Shown here piece by piece: positions 34,054 through 46,300 of a DNA stretch of 64,000 nt. The stretch is from Pseudopithomyces maydicus. Its lineage: Eukaryota > Ascomycota > Dothideomycetes > Pleosporales > Didymosphaeriaceae. The stretch lies in the NCBI GenBank assembly GCA_026873275.1, contig JANTUC010000012.1, forward strand, positions 826,001 through 890,000, given 5' to 3'. The number at the start of each line of letters is the position of its first letter. Position 1 is the stretch's first letter. Under the pieces are notes generated by a model. The model did not search any database and was not told the origin of the DNA. It saw only the letters and a list, made by a program, of their open reading frames with translations. Position numbers and translations under genes: made by a program.

Positions 34054-35512
34054 ATAAAAATAGCTGTTAGATCCTAGTGTCTACTACAAGGATTCTGAGT
34101 CACGCAGATTTGATAGGTTACTAAAACTTAACTATTATATATTATTAGTTAGCTTTTCGATGCCAAGCTGTTGCATTATATATAGATTTTAATAGGTATT
34201 TAATTAATAAATCTATCTGTTACTATTATTTCTAGGATGGTCGATGGGTGGGGTCCTACTAGACTATAGTTAGGGTTAGGTTGTGGTCGCACAGACCTTA
34301 AATATGATAAGGCAGTACTACGAAACAGTTTAGTCTTATTTATATATACAATTTGAAATCAGCGCAAAAGGTGTCGTGTTAATATAACTATAATAGTGTA
34401 AAAACTAGGTGGCAAAAGGATATCTCTTTACTAAATAGTATAAAAAAGGTAATATATAAAATAATTTATAAAAAAATTTATTAAATTATTATTAAATTAA
34501 TTTAATTATCCTCTTCTATTAATTATAGTACTAGTAACTTAATATCTTAATATCTTAATACTATTCTTATAAAGCTAAATATTATAGTACTTATAATAGG
34601 CTTATAATTATATTACAATATTTAAGCCTCCCTTTATTTATTTTTATTTAATTATTATTTATTTTTATTTAATTACTATCTATTATTATTTAATTATTAT
34701 AATATAGTATATATATTTTTAGTGTGCCTAAGAGCTTTACTAATATTAACAAATATTTAAATTATTATCTTAAATATTATAGTTATAATTATAATTAATA
34801 ATTTAATTATTAAGTTTTATCTACCTATATATAAAGATATATTTATAAATAAACTCTATAATTAGGCTATTATAAAACTTATAAAACAATTTCTATCTAT
34901 AATTCTAGTATTAGCCCTAATATTAAATAAAATAATTAAAAGTCTGTTTTATAACGCTTTTAATCTGACTGAAATAGTTAAAAATTAAAAGATTATTTTA
35001 ATTTTAAAATAAATAATCAAACTATATTTATTAGTATAGAATTTTATTTTTATTAGTAATAGTAGTATTACTATAAAATAAAAAATTATATTAAAAAATT
35101 TTATATATAAAGAGTGTTAAAATCACAAGAATAGCTAATTTTAGAGGTTAAGATTAGTTCTTAGGTATTACGGTCACTGCGCCGCAATAGGGACAGAAAG
35201 GTTCTAACTAAGATAAAGTTAACTAAGACGAAGTCGACTAATAGGACCTAGTAGAATATATTAGACTGGATAACTCTAACATAGATAAAGAATACTAAGA
35301 GTATAACTTAGGAATAGAGTATAATATAAATATATAAAAATTATATAATTAAGGCTCTATAAACTTAATAAAATAAAACCTATAAAACTAAGCTCTATAG
35401 CTCTATAATTTTATAAAATATAAAACTATAAAGCCCACAGAGCCAGTTTATACTTATAAATATATAATAATAATTATTTATTTTAAATAGTTTTTATTAT
35501 TAATTCTTAATT
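34054..35512. other. Start of AT-rich, RIP-like block; no gene recognised
   Basis: Composition falls abruptly from gene-like to very AT-rich within about 350 bp of the MAK11 stop. The sequence is dominated by TA/AT steps with CA and TG rare, the expected product of repeated CpA-to-TpA change. Short islands of normal composition remain (about 34240-34310 and 35165-35200). No transposon termini or domains were recognised. It is probably old repeat DNA. Confidence 0.6.
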
Positions 35513-35514
35513 TA

Positions 35515-35555
35515 CAGCAGGGTGACAGATTAAAAAAGTAATCGAAAAAATAGCT
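35515..35555 (+). repeat. Left terminal inverted repeat of the Tc1-like element
   Basis: It matches the reverse complement of about 37583-37623 over about 40 bp with a few differences, and abuts a TA dinucleotide. Confidence 0.9.
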
Positions 35556-35964
35556 TTTTTAAAAAATTATAGTAAATTGAGTATTAGTTTTTAATTTTTT
35601 TGAAATATTAAACTTTTAGAAAAAGTTATAAAGTTGATTTTTTTATTTAAAAATTACCTAAAATAGCTTAGTCTATTTTTTGAAAAATAGTTAAAGTTAG
35701 GGTTAAAAAAAGTAAAAATTAAAATCCTTGATATTTTTTTTGAACGTATAATTTTTTAATTTTTTGATTTTCTAACCTAATATGGTTAGTATAGGTCACG
35801 TGACTGAATTTTTGAGACTAGTTTACTAACTAAATAATTTATTAGTATTATAGTTAATTTTAATCCAAAAATTACGTAAGCTTAAATCACGTGATTTTTA
35901 GTTAGTTTTTTAGTTTATAGTAATATCTTTTTACTTTTTAATTTTAAACACCTATTTCCTCAAA

Positions 35965-37237
35965 ATGCCTCCAAAATTCTCAAAATTTGAGGAGAAAGTA
36001 GAGGAATTATATATTAATAATATCTCTATTAATACTATTTCAAATATTACAAAAAAGCCTAAATCGTCAGTTTATAACGCAATTTATCGAATTAAAGACA
36101 AAAAAAGAAATTTTAATAATAAAAGTCTTAATTTAAATAAGACAAAAACTAGACCAATAAAAAAATTCAAAATAAAGAAAAAAGGATTATTAATCGAGAC
36201 TTTATAAAAAATCCAAAAGTTCAAAATAATAAGTTATTATCGATTAATAATTTGGATATTTTAAAACGGACGTTACAAAGGTTTTTAAAAGAGGAGGGTT
36301 ATTCTTATAATACCTCTTTTAAAAAGGCTTATTTGGATAAATTTAAAAAAAAAGCGTTTTTCTCACGCTAAAAAACAATTAAAAAATATAAAAAATATAG
36401 ATTTTTATAGAATTATTTTTTCTGATGAGTCAGTAATAGAAAGAGGACATGGATCTAGACAGGAGTATTATAGAAAAAAAGAAATTGTAAATTAGGGGAC
36501 GGTTTGGTTTCAAATATTAATAGAGGTACGTAAAATAGATTTTTTAAAAAACTAAAATTTTTAAAAAATTCTATTTAAATTATAGAATTTTTTAAATATT
36601 TTAGATTTTTATAATATTGCTTACTAATTAAAATATAGGGCATGATATTTTTGTACAAGTTTGGGGCGCTGTTTGGATAGGGGGAGGTTGAATTTAGTCT
36701 TTTTAAAAGACTCTTTAAATAAAAGGTCTTTTAAAACAGAGGACTATATTGAAAAAGTTCTTAAAAAGAAGTTAAACCGTATATTAAACACGGTAAATAT
36801 TACCTTTTTATTTTACCCTTTTTTTTAATATATAATAATATATAATTTTATATTATTATATATTATTTTTTTATAAACTTTATACTAATATCTAATTAGG
36901 TTGGCAATTTCAACAAGATAACTCAAAAATTTATAAAAGTAATAAAGCTTTATTATGGTTTAACCATAATAAAATTAAGCTTTTTACTCACCCAGCCTAT
37001 AGTCCTGATTTAAATCCTATAGAAAATATTTGGTCTGTTTTAAAACACAGAGTTAATAAACGTTATAATTAGCGTTTACCAAATATTAATACGGATAAAG
37101 ATATAGAGGCTTTTAAAAGAGTTATTTCTAAAGAGTAGAAAAATTTACCACAAGAAATAATAGATAATTGTATATTATCTATGCCTCAGCGTTATATAGA
37201 CTTAAAAGAGGCTAAAGGGTCTTATACTAAGTATTAA
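35965..37237 (+). pseudogene. Tc1-like transposase pseudogene with two apparent introns
   Basis: Conserved transposase segments are spread over three frames. An 80-codon start (35965-36207) holds a helix-turn-helix DNA-binding region; the DDE catalytic core lies between about 36380 and 37060. The C-terminus has Ser-Met-Pro-Gln-Arg-Tyr and ends in Thr-Lys-Tyr-stop, as in fungal Tc1-like transposases. Stops at 36493-36495, 37070-37072 and 37136-37138 each sit where the family usually has Trp, so they look like TGG-to-TAG (G-to-A) changes. The first Asp, second Asp and Glu are all still present. Confidence 0.85.
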
Positions 37238-37582
37238 ATAAATTTAATACTTAATTTATCTTGTTGAAATTGAATTTTTTTAATAAATTATTGTGAAAAA
37301 ATTAGTTAATAAATATAAAAAGCTTTTTTAATATATTTATCAACATAGGACTAGTATTAAAATAAAACAAAAAAACTAGATTTTATACGCTAAAAAAAAT
37401 TATAGTTAATTATATTTTATACTTTTTTCTACTCTGAAATCACTGCCAAATCTACCCCTTAAAAGATTACATAAGCCAGTCTAACGCTAGTCTTAAAAAA
37501 GTCTCCTAGACTTTCTCTATTTTTCTATTATTTTTTCATAATTTTATCTAATTATTTGATAGAGTTATAAGCTTTTAAAAAC

Positions 37583-37623
37583 TATTAAAAAAACGATTAC
37601 GCTTTTTGTCTGTCACCCTACTG
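37583..37623 (-). repeat. Right terminal inverted repeat of the Tc1-like element
   Basis: It contains TCTGTCACCCTACTG at the outer end and is the partner of the left repeat at 35515-35555. It is followed by the TA duplication. Confidence 0.9.
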
Positions 37624-40360
37624 TAATAGGCGCGTTCCTAAATATCTTTATTAATAAAAATAATTCTATATTGTATAAGCTGCCTAACAGCTACTATAAG
37701 CTAAAATATTATATTAAATTTAAAAGAATTTTTTATAAGCTAAGGGATTCGCCTCTTTTATAATATAAAAAATTTTTAAGTACCTTATTAGTAATTAGCC
37801 TTTATACCTCTAATAAAAAGCCTTATATATTTTTTAATAAAAATTAAAAGATCTTTATACTCTTTTATATAAATATTATTTTAATTCTCTACTATAAAAA
37901 TTAGTAGAAAGAAGTTATAAAGCTTATTATATAAATTTAAAATAAATATTAGCTTAAAGAAAAAGAATCTATAAAATAGTTTTTAGGAATATAGGTAATT
38001 AGGAATAGAAAGATTAGAATAATTATTTTTATTTATAATATTTATATTAAAAAAGTAGCTAAAAAATTTAATCTAAACTTAATAATATATTTACTAAAAA
38101 TACTATTATTTTTAACTAAACTTCTAAAATATAAAGGTTAAGTAACTAAGCAGGAGATTAAGGTATACTAAAAATATATAAAATTTATATTATACATAGT
38201 AATTATACTATAACCTAATATTACCTTTTTAGTTACCCAGCTTTTCTACTTTTTAATTAATTTAAATAAAAAGTATTTTAAGGCTATAGAGCGCCTACTA
38301 ATATTTCTATATAATTTTTATTAAAAAGTAATTTAGTATAAAGCTACAATAAGTTTAAAATTTATAATTTATAAAAATACTTCTTTTATAAATAATTTAA
38401 AAACTAGATAATCTTCCTATAGCTATATTATAATACTTTTTAAAAATACTATAGTATAAAAGGCTCTTTACCAACTAATAATAATTATTTTTATTACTAA
38501 AATAGAGCTTATAGTACTAAAGTATATAGGTAAAAACGCTATAGTACTTAAAGAATTCTTTATAAAGTTTATACTTAATTTAAGTAATATTTAAAAAATC
38601 TTTTATAATAATAAGTAAATAATTAGGCTATTAATAAAATAAAATAAGTAAATTACTACTACGCTGCGCTATATAAATATTAAAATTTTTTAGTTATATT
38701 AGGAGCACGCTAAAGGGTTATTTAAAATTTAGTATTGAAAAACAAGTAATATACCTATAATAGATTTATAAAAACTCTATTAAAATAATCATTTAACCAC
38801 TTTAAAGAGCTACTAAACTTAAAAAATGTTAAAAAACTATTTATAGAGTATAATAAGAAGTAAACTAAAGAACTTAAATATTATTAAGCTATAAAATTAT
38901 TATATAAAAGAATAGAATAGCTATTAAATAAATAATAATTTAATAAGCTATTTAAGGAGCTTAAAAGCCTACTTATAGTACTTATTAATAGTTAAAGCGG
39001 CTAAAATTTTATTGAAAAACTCCTCTTTAGTACTCTTACCTTTATATAATACTAATATTATTTTTATAGTAACTTAAGCCTTCTTTAACACTATAATTTA
39101 TAATTAATTAATATAATAATTAGTAGAGCTTATAATTTAAAATTTATATTAAACTTCTTTTTTAATAGAGCTGTAAAAAGTAATTATAAATAATATAATA
39201 AGTAATAGACCTAATTTAAATAAGCGAAAATTAAGAAAAGAGCTAAAAGAACACTTATTTGAAAATATAAAAATAATTAGAAAAGTAGCGCTAATAGCAC
39301 TTACTAAAAGCTATTTTATAATTTTAGTATTTATTATTAGACTTATTCTTAAATATAGACTTTATCTAATCTAAATAAAAGACTTTATGCTTAGTATTTA
39401 GTAATAATTAACTTAAAAAAAGTAGGTAAATAAAAGTAGAAAAAAACTTACTAGGCTTAATATAATTAGAAGTATAATAAATAGATATCTTATTCTTAGA
39501 AAAATTAAAAATAAATTTATTATTATTATTAAAACTCTCTAGAATAGACTTAAATTTAAATTTATTAAAATCTTTAGGACTTAAGAAGTAGACAGCTTTA
39601 TACTTACTAATATAAAATTATTATAAAATAATAAGTAAAAGAGACTTCTTAATTAAATATCTATAAATATATGAAGTAATTAATAAAGAAATATAATATT
39701 TATAGGTAAATATCTGTTCCTTATCATTAGTAAACTCCTTATTAAGAAAAGACTATTTAGTAGGCTTTTTATAAATAGTAAACTTCTCTTAAATAGGCTA
39801 AAAATAAGATTTTTTTTAATATACTTAGTAGGGGAGCAGATCTTTTTAATAAAAATAAAAATTTAATAAGCCTATAAATTAATTAGTAAAAATTCTAGTT
39901 AAATTAAAAGAGTAGGAGAGTTTAAAATTATAATTTTATAATAATAGCTGTGTTACTGCAGCAGAGAATTGAATAATTTTATTATTAAAATAAGTAGAAT
40001 AGAAAGTATAACTAAAAAATAAAATTAATAAAATAAATAGAGTAAGCGGAATTAGTAAAACTGATAAAATAAATAAAATAAAATAGAGTAGAATAAAAGT
40101 AGATAATAAAATATAAAAAAATTATAAAAAGTAAAAGTAGTAAAAGAGATTTCTATTTTATATATAAAATAAAAGGCGTATATAGGCCTAGGCGCGTAAT
40201 ACTAAATAATTAATAAAAAAATAATATATATATATGCACCTAGCGCAGTAACTCTTTTATTAAAAATTTAATAAAAATTAACTTAAAAATTTACTAATAA
40301 CCAGAATAACTAAAAAATTTAAATAGAAGAAATTAAGCTAAAAATTAAAAATATTATTAC

Positions 40361-40900
40361 TTTAAAACTATAATAGCTAAAGACTTTATTTTTTAAGTTT
40401 TAAAATAGTTTAAGAATCTATTCTATACTTTAAATAGCTTATAAAAACTTTCTCTAAAAGTACTACTACTTTAGAATTATAGTAACTAAAGGCCCTACCT
40501 TTTAAGTTTTAAAATAATTTAAAAATCTATTTTATACTTTAGATAATTTATAAAATTTTTTTAAAAGCACTACTGCTCTAGAGCTATAATAATTAAAAGC
40601 CCTATTTTTTAAACTTTAAAATAACTTAAGACTTTACTCTATACTTTAAATAGCATATAAAAACTTTTTTCTAAAAATACTACTGCTCTAAAACTATAAC
40701 GGCTAAGAACTTTAGTTTTTAAGTTTTAAAATAGCTTAAAAATTTATTTTATATTTAAAATAGCTTATAAGAGCTTTTTATAAAAATATAATTATTTTAA
40801 AGCTATAGCGACTAAGGGCCCTATATTTAAAACTTTAAAATAATTTAAAAATTAGCTTTATAATTAAAATAGCTTATAGAAGCTTCCTATAAAAATATTA
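40361..40900 (+). repeat. 109-bp tandem repeat array, about five units (copy A)
   Basis: Unit starts are recognisable at 40361, 40470, 40577, 40687 and 40796 (period 107-110 bp). Each begins with a TTTARARCTATA-like phrase followed by a TAAAA-rich stretch and ends with ATAGCTTATAARAGC. The same array in copy B has three units. Confidence 0.85.
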
Positions 40901-40990
40901 AATAAATACTTTACTAAAATTCTAATAATCTTATAGGCAGCTTAAAAAGCTTAAAAATAATTTATTAACTATTTATTAAGCTAAGGGGTA

Positions 40991-41186
40991 TATTATAAAA
41001 GATAGATATTTATTTAGGAAGCTTATAAATATAACTTATAAATTTATAAAGTAGTAGAACTATAATTTTAAAATATATTATATATTTAACTTTTAGAGCT
41101 GATTTTCTTATATATTAAATAATTAACTTTTCTACACGCACTTAATCTTTAAAGTTTATATTATTCAGCTCGTCTATCCTCCAATA
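40991..41186 (+). repeat. 3' LTR of copia copy A (196 bp)
   Basis: It aligns end to end with the two LTRs of copy B (42253-42448 and 57100-57295), all 196 bp. Differences are mainly C/T and G/A. The original termini were probably TG...CA; they now read TA...TA. Confidence 0.9.
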
Positions 41187-42252
41187 ACTTTATTAGGCTC
41201 TTATTAAGCTCTATATTATAATTCTAGATAGTAATAGTTAGATGATTATTAATAGTTATAATTAATTCTATTAAGTTTTTAATAATTTTTAAATGTCTAC
41301 TATAGTACACTCTAACGTGTTTTATTTTAAAGGTAATTTTAGTTATATAAAATAGAAAGTTCTAAACCTAAAGATTTTAATTAATAAAAAATTAAAGGGA
41401 TTTTATCTATAATTATAAATTATATATATATTATAAGTGTTTTATAGGCGATAAGAGTATCGGATATAAGTTATATATAAAATCAATATCATTTAAATAT
41501 TTTAACTTAGTTTAAAATAGTAATAAGTAGAGATATTATTATAAGGCTATTACTAATAAAAGTAAGTTTTTATAATAATATATTAGCGCAGGTTAAGTAA
41601 GATAATCTAGATTAAAATTATGATTTAATTAAAAGTATATAAAAGTGCATTTTAAATATTTTATATTTATAAAGTGAATGACTATTTATAGACCTAGTAT
41701 AGAAGAATAATAAAAACTATAAAATATTATAATAAAAATCTCCTACTCTTATACTACAATTCCTTTATAATTTAAAATTGATTAATATTAAACTTTAGCC
41801 TGATTATTCTATTAAAAATAAATAACTTACTATTAAATTTTTATTTAATAGGGTTATTTATTCCGGTCTCAATCGAGACCCACAGGTTCTAGAAAGTTCT
41901 AATGATTAATACAACGAGCGATTATTTAATTAGTTATTAAGTATATATATAAGATTTATTTAATTGCATAAAAAGTCATTTTAATAGATACCTATTAACA
42001 CCCTAATACTAAATACTATAATAGATAACTATTTAATATAACCAGTATAGATAGCTATACTATATTTATAAGGAATTTATAAAATTTCTTTACTTTTTTT
42101 AGCTAGTCTATACCTCTATAAGGCTTTAATATCTCTTTTATTTTATTACTTAAATTATCTTTCCTGCTATCCTTTATCAGCTAGTATACTTTATTATTTA
42201 ATATTATTTGTATAATTCTAAGTTTATTCTTTATATAGTTATAATTACTTAT
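41187..42252. other. Degenerate AT-rich spacer between two copia copies
   Basis: No domain or terminus is recognised. One island of more normal composition (about 41855-41925) stands out. It contains a hairpin (41865-41880) and a heat-shock-element-like triplet (41886-41900). The rest is TA-rich decay product. Confidence 0.5.
41865..41900 (+). promoter_or_regulatory. Hairpin plus heat-shock-element-like motif in a CA/TG-retaining island
   Basis: GGTCTC and GAGACC form a 6-bp stem with a 4-nt loop (41865-41880). Just after comes TTC-TA-GAA-AG-TTC (41887-41899), which fits the nTTCnnGAAnnTTCn consensus for heat shock factor. It lies in transposon debris, so it may be a remnant of an LTR promoter. 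The functional reading is speculative. Confidence 0.25.
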
Positions 42253-42448
42253 TATCGCAAGAGACAGACATCTATTCAGTAAGCTTATAGATAAAGCTTA
42301 TAAGCTTATAAAGTAATAAAACTATAATTCTAGAGTACACTATATATTTAGCTCTTAAAATTAATTTTCTTATATATTAATTAATTAACTTTTCTATACG
42401 CACTTAATCTCTAAAGTCTATATTATTTAGCTTATTTATCCTTTAACA
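42253..42448 (+). repeat. 5' LTR of copia copy B
   Basis: 196 bp, preceded by CTTAT. It retains more C and G than the 3' LTR, with nearly all differences being C/T or G/A. Confidence 0.9.
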
Positions 42449-42686
42449 GTTATAAATTTAATATATTAAGAATAAAGGTATTTCTCCCCATATAATTAAT
42501 CGCTAAAAAATAAACTTAAATACTTTAATTTATTTAAAGGCCTCCTCTTATTACTTTTTATTCTTATATAATAAGAGCAATACTTATTTATTACTATAAA
42601 TTTTCTTATAAAGCTTATTATAAGATTTTATTCTAATAATATATTTAATACTTTAGATATTTAGTTTACTAATTATAAGAGCTAGC

Positions 42687-43308
42687 TATTACAATCACGA
42701 CAAGAAACTATAAAATAGCGGGAAAGAATTATATATAGGACGCTAGTAACTAAGGTAAAGATAATAGTTAGCTATACGCTAGATAATGGGGCTAGCTAAA
42801 TAATATATTATATAATTATAATCCTACTAAGAATATAAGATCCTAAGAGTACTAAATCTTAATAAAAATAGAGTAATTACTCCCGCTAAGAAGATAGAAT
42901 TTATAAAAATAAAATAATTACTCCTATCTAAAGAATAGAATTTATAAAAGTAAAGGGAGTTGTTCCTACTAAATAGACAGAACTTATAAGAGTAGATTAA
43001 TAAGTCTAAGGATAGTAAAGGATAGATAGAATAGTATATAATTTAAAATGCTCTCTATATATTTCCTATTCTTTATAATTAATTTTTTATATATCTTTGT
43101 ATACTTACTTATAGCTAAATTAAAGCTCTTCTTTATAATTAAAAATTATTAGCTTTTATAGAAAATAGTTATTTTACTTTTAGTAATAAAATAGGGATAT
43201 TCGCATTACCTATTACCTAACTATTATTTAACTACTAAATATCTATAAGACTCCTAAGAAGCCTGTCTGTCCTTATATAAACTAAATAAATAAAAACCCT
43301 TTATAACA
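42687..43308 (+). repeat. 5' LTR of the gypsy element (622 bp)
   Basis: It is the same length as 49457-50078 and aligns throughout, with differences mostly C/T and G/A. Confidence 0.92.
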
Positions 43309-46300
43309 CTTTAATCACTTAAAGGTTTAAGTTAATATAGTAATCTTAGTAAGTTCTATAGATTTATAAACTCTTAGTAGAAGCACTACTTCTAAACCTA
43401 TAATAAATTTAATAATAATACTAGCGGCCTAAGCCGCGGAGATATAAAAGCTTTATATATAAATAATAGCTCTAATAGCTACTGCGTAGAAATAAATATA
43501 AATATTATTTTAGGCCTAAGCAAGGCCCATAGTAAAAATACCCTTTAAAATAATTAAATACTATAATAAAGGGAAGACCAGACTTAAGATATTCCTTACT
43601 AATATAGAATTATACTATTATTATAATAGTAAGATCTTTAGCACTAACTAAATTAAAGTCTTAGTAGTAGAAATATATATAAAAGGAAAAACTACTAAAT
43701 AACTTTAACCCTTTACTAATAATTACCTAGCTTATAAAGATAAACTATATAAGTAAAATAATGCTACTAAAAAAGTCTTTAAATTCTAAAATAGGTTTAA
43801 GGAATAGATTAAAATTATATTTAAAAAAGTTAATAAAGAAAAGAAGACAGAATAATAAATATAATATTTTAAATAAATTAAGTCCGCTAGCAAATATTTA
43901 TTAGAGTTTAAATAATAATAAGCTAAAATAAACTAGAATAATACTCTGCTTTAGGCTATATACTATAATAAATTAAAGAAATTAGTTAAGGACGAACTAA
44001 TATATTATAATTAATTAAACAACCTAAAGGAATTTATTAAATTAGTAGTCTATATCGACAATCGGCTGTATAAATAATATTTAGAAAAGAGAAAGTTAAG
44101 AAAGCTAGTATTTAGCTAAAAGGCTAATATAAAGAAAGCTTATAATTATAATAAGTAAAATAAAGATAGGGATATTATAATAGTTAATAAAGCTTATAAA
44201 AAATAATAATAGAAAAAAGGTAAGCGTAACTACTAAAATAATAAACTCTTTAATAAAGAAAGACAGTAATAGTATAATAAAAAAGTCTACTTAAGATGCG
44301 GAGAGCCGGGATATTTTATATATAATTATATTATAAAAAATAAAATTAAAGGGAAATAATTATAAATAATAAAGGTATAAATAGTTTTTATTATAAAGGA
44401 AGATAGCGAGATCTTAAAGTTAAAATATAAATTATTATAAAAATACTTACGCTTAACCCTATAAGAAAAAAAGATTTAAGAATAAATATTAAGGGATATT
44501 TACTAGCTATATAGGAGCGGAATATACTATACTAGAGATTATAATAAAAGAGTTTAAATTTATAAAAATATATATAAATAGATATTAGTACTCGCAGACT
44601 AATACTAAAAAGTAGTTAATAACCTATGTAATTAAATCTAGATTTAGATTTAATATAAAAGTATTAAATAATATCTCTACTATTAAGAAAAGTATAGAAC
44701 CTATAATAAAATAAGGGATAATATTTAGTAATAATCTAAAAACCCTATTTATAAATATATCCGCCTAGAGGATTGCTAAATAGTAATATATTATTAATAT
44801 AGTTAGAAAAATTAAGAAAAAACCTATCTTTAAAAAGGATAGATGGGGTGCTATAATAATATTTATTAGATTTACTATAAATATAAATATATTATAGAAT
44901 AGTAGCTACAGGGCCTAATTTATAAATATACCTTAAAAGTAAGTATATATAATACTAATTATAGAGTAAACTATAATACGGTACACTAAGATATTACTTA
45001 CTAGAAGGATTATAAAAGGAAATACTTTATATACGGTTATATAAAAGAAGAGGACGTTATAAACTTATCTAGTAAAAAGTACTAAAGGATAGTTTTAAAT
45101 AAATATATATTAAAAAAATATAATTAGCACGGGCAGAATAATACTAAAAAAAAGGAATACCTAAACTAAGCTAGAGCTTATTTTAATAAGCCTTATATAA
45201 AATATAATTAAGAATAAAATACTACTTACCTAAAAAGGAATCTAAAGGAATTAAATAATACTAATAGTAAATTAAGAAACTAGTACACTACTAAAAAATA
45301 AACTATATTAATAAAAATATCTTTATAAAGGTTTATAAAGCAGATCAGGACGACGACCTATATATTAAAAAAGAAGTTATAATTAGAGGATACTAAGTAA
45401 TAGCGCTTATAGACTCTAGAACTATTAAATATTTAATCTCCCCTAAAGTAGTAAAAAGTATAAGTTATTCTACTAGAATAAGATAATATTTATCTAAGTA
45501 GAAATAATAAATAGAATATTCTCCTAAGGATACAGCAAAGGCTAGTTATATTTTAAAATAATACTATTATTTATTAGCCTAAATAGACTTTAAAGCTAAT
45601 ATAGCTTTACTATAATAGACTTAGGAAGCCTAGAAGTAATTATTAATTATAATTAATTATTAAAATATAATTTTATTATTAATTAGCAGAAGAAAATAAT
45701 ATATAACTAAGAACTTATAGTTAGGATTACTAGTATAAAAAAGTTATAAGTACGCCTAAAGGTTTAGTGCACACCTCAAAAAGAGGGAATTAATAAAAGA
45801 AAGACTATATAGTAAATATTACCTTATAAGATTATAAGAATCTATAAAAAGGATCCTTAAAAAATAGATATTATTTAGATATAAAGAAGTAAGCTCTAAA
45901 AGGAAGGGTAAAAAACTTTATTTATATTTTAAGAATACTAAAACTTTATAGAACTCTTTTATAAAAAAGATAGCAAAACACTTCTAAAAGACTAAAAATA
46001 GAATTATAAGATCTACTTATAAGAAGGTATAAAGCTATACTTAAAATAATTATAACTATTATTATAAAATTAATAGGAAGAACTAATAGAGTGGTTAAGA
46101 AAAAACTTAAAATAAAAGTTTATATAACTTAGTAAGAGTCTAATAATCTCTACTATACTATTTATATTAAAGAAGGATGGACAACTTTAATTATATATAA
46201 ATTATTAATAATTAAATAATAAAACTATTAAGAATTAATATTTATTACTACTAATAATGGAGCTTATAGATTAACTCTAGAAAGCTAAGTAGTTTATAAA

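Larger units (their letters stand above)
35515..37623 (+). mobile_element. Tc1/mariner (Tc1-like DD34E) DNA transposon, defective, lightly RIP-mutated
   Basis: Terminal inverted repeats of about 40 bp (left CAGCAGGGTGACAGA, right its near-perfect complement ending 37623) are bounded by TA at 35513-35514 and 37624-37625, the expected target duplication. Inside is a transposase gene from ATG 35965 with an N-terminal helix-turn-helix. It carries a Phe-Ser-Asp-Glu-Ser first catalytic Asp, a Gln-Gln-Asp-Asn second Asp and, 34 residues on, the Glu of Pro-Ile-Glu-Asn-Ile-Trp. It is broken by two frameshifts in A-runs (about 36178-36187 and 36345-36353) and three in-frame TAGs. Two probable introns remain (36526-36638 and 36793-36899, both with TACTAAT-like branch sites). 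CA and TG dinucleotides are still common, unlike the flanks, so it arrived later than the neighbouring retroelements. Confidence 0.9.
37626..41186 (+). mobile_element. 5'-truncated Ty1/copia retrotransposon, copy A
   Basis: This matches copy B (about 53943-57295) along its length, from the middle of the reverse transcriptase to the end of the 3' LTR. Visible parts are RT (an Ala-Leu-Tyr-Gly-Leu-Arg-like block and the active-site block at about 37863-37886, where the Tyr-Val-Asp-Asp aspartates read Asn and Ile), RNase H (about 38360-38600) and a long untranslated-looking 3' part. A 109-bp tandem array (about 40361-40900) and an LTR (40991-41186) follow. All frames are full of stops that read as CAG/CAA/TGG-to-TAG/TAA. 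Its 5' half is missing: it starts right where the Tc1-like element ends, and sequence left of that element does not clearly match copy B. Confidence 0.85.

Noticed and set aside
34268..34285. TTAGGGTTAGG word resembling telomere repeat
   Set aside because: Fewer than two units, with no tandem continuation and transposon DNA beyond it, so not evidence of a telomere.
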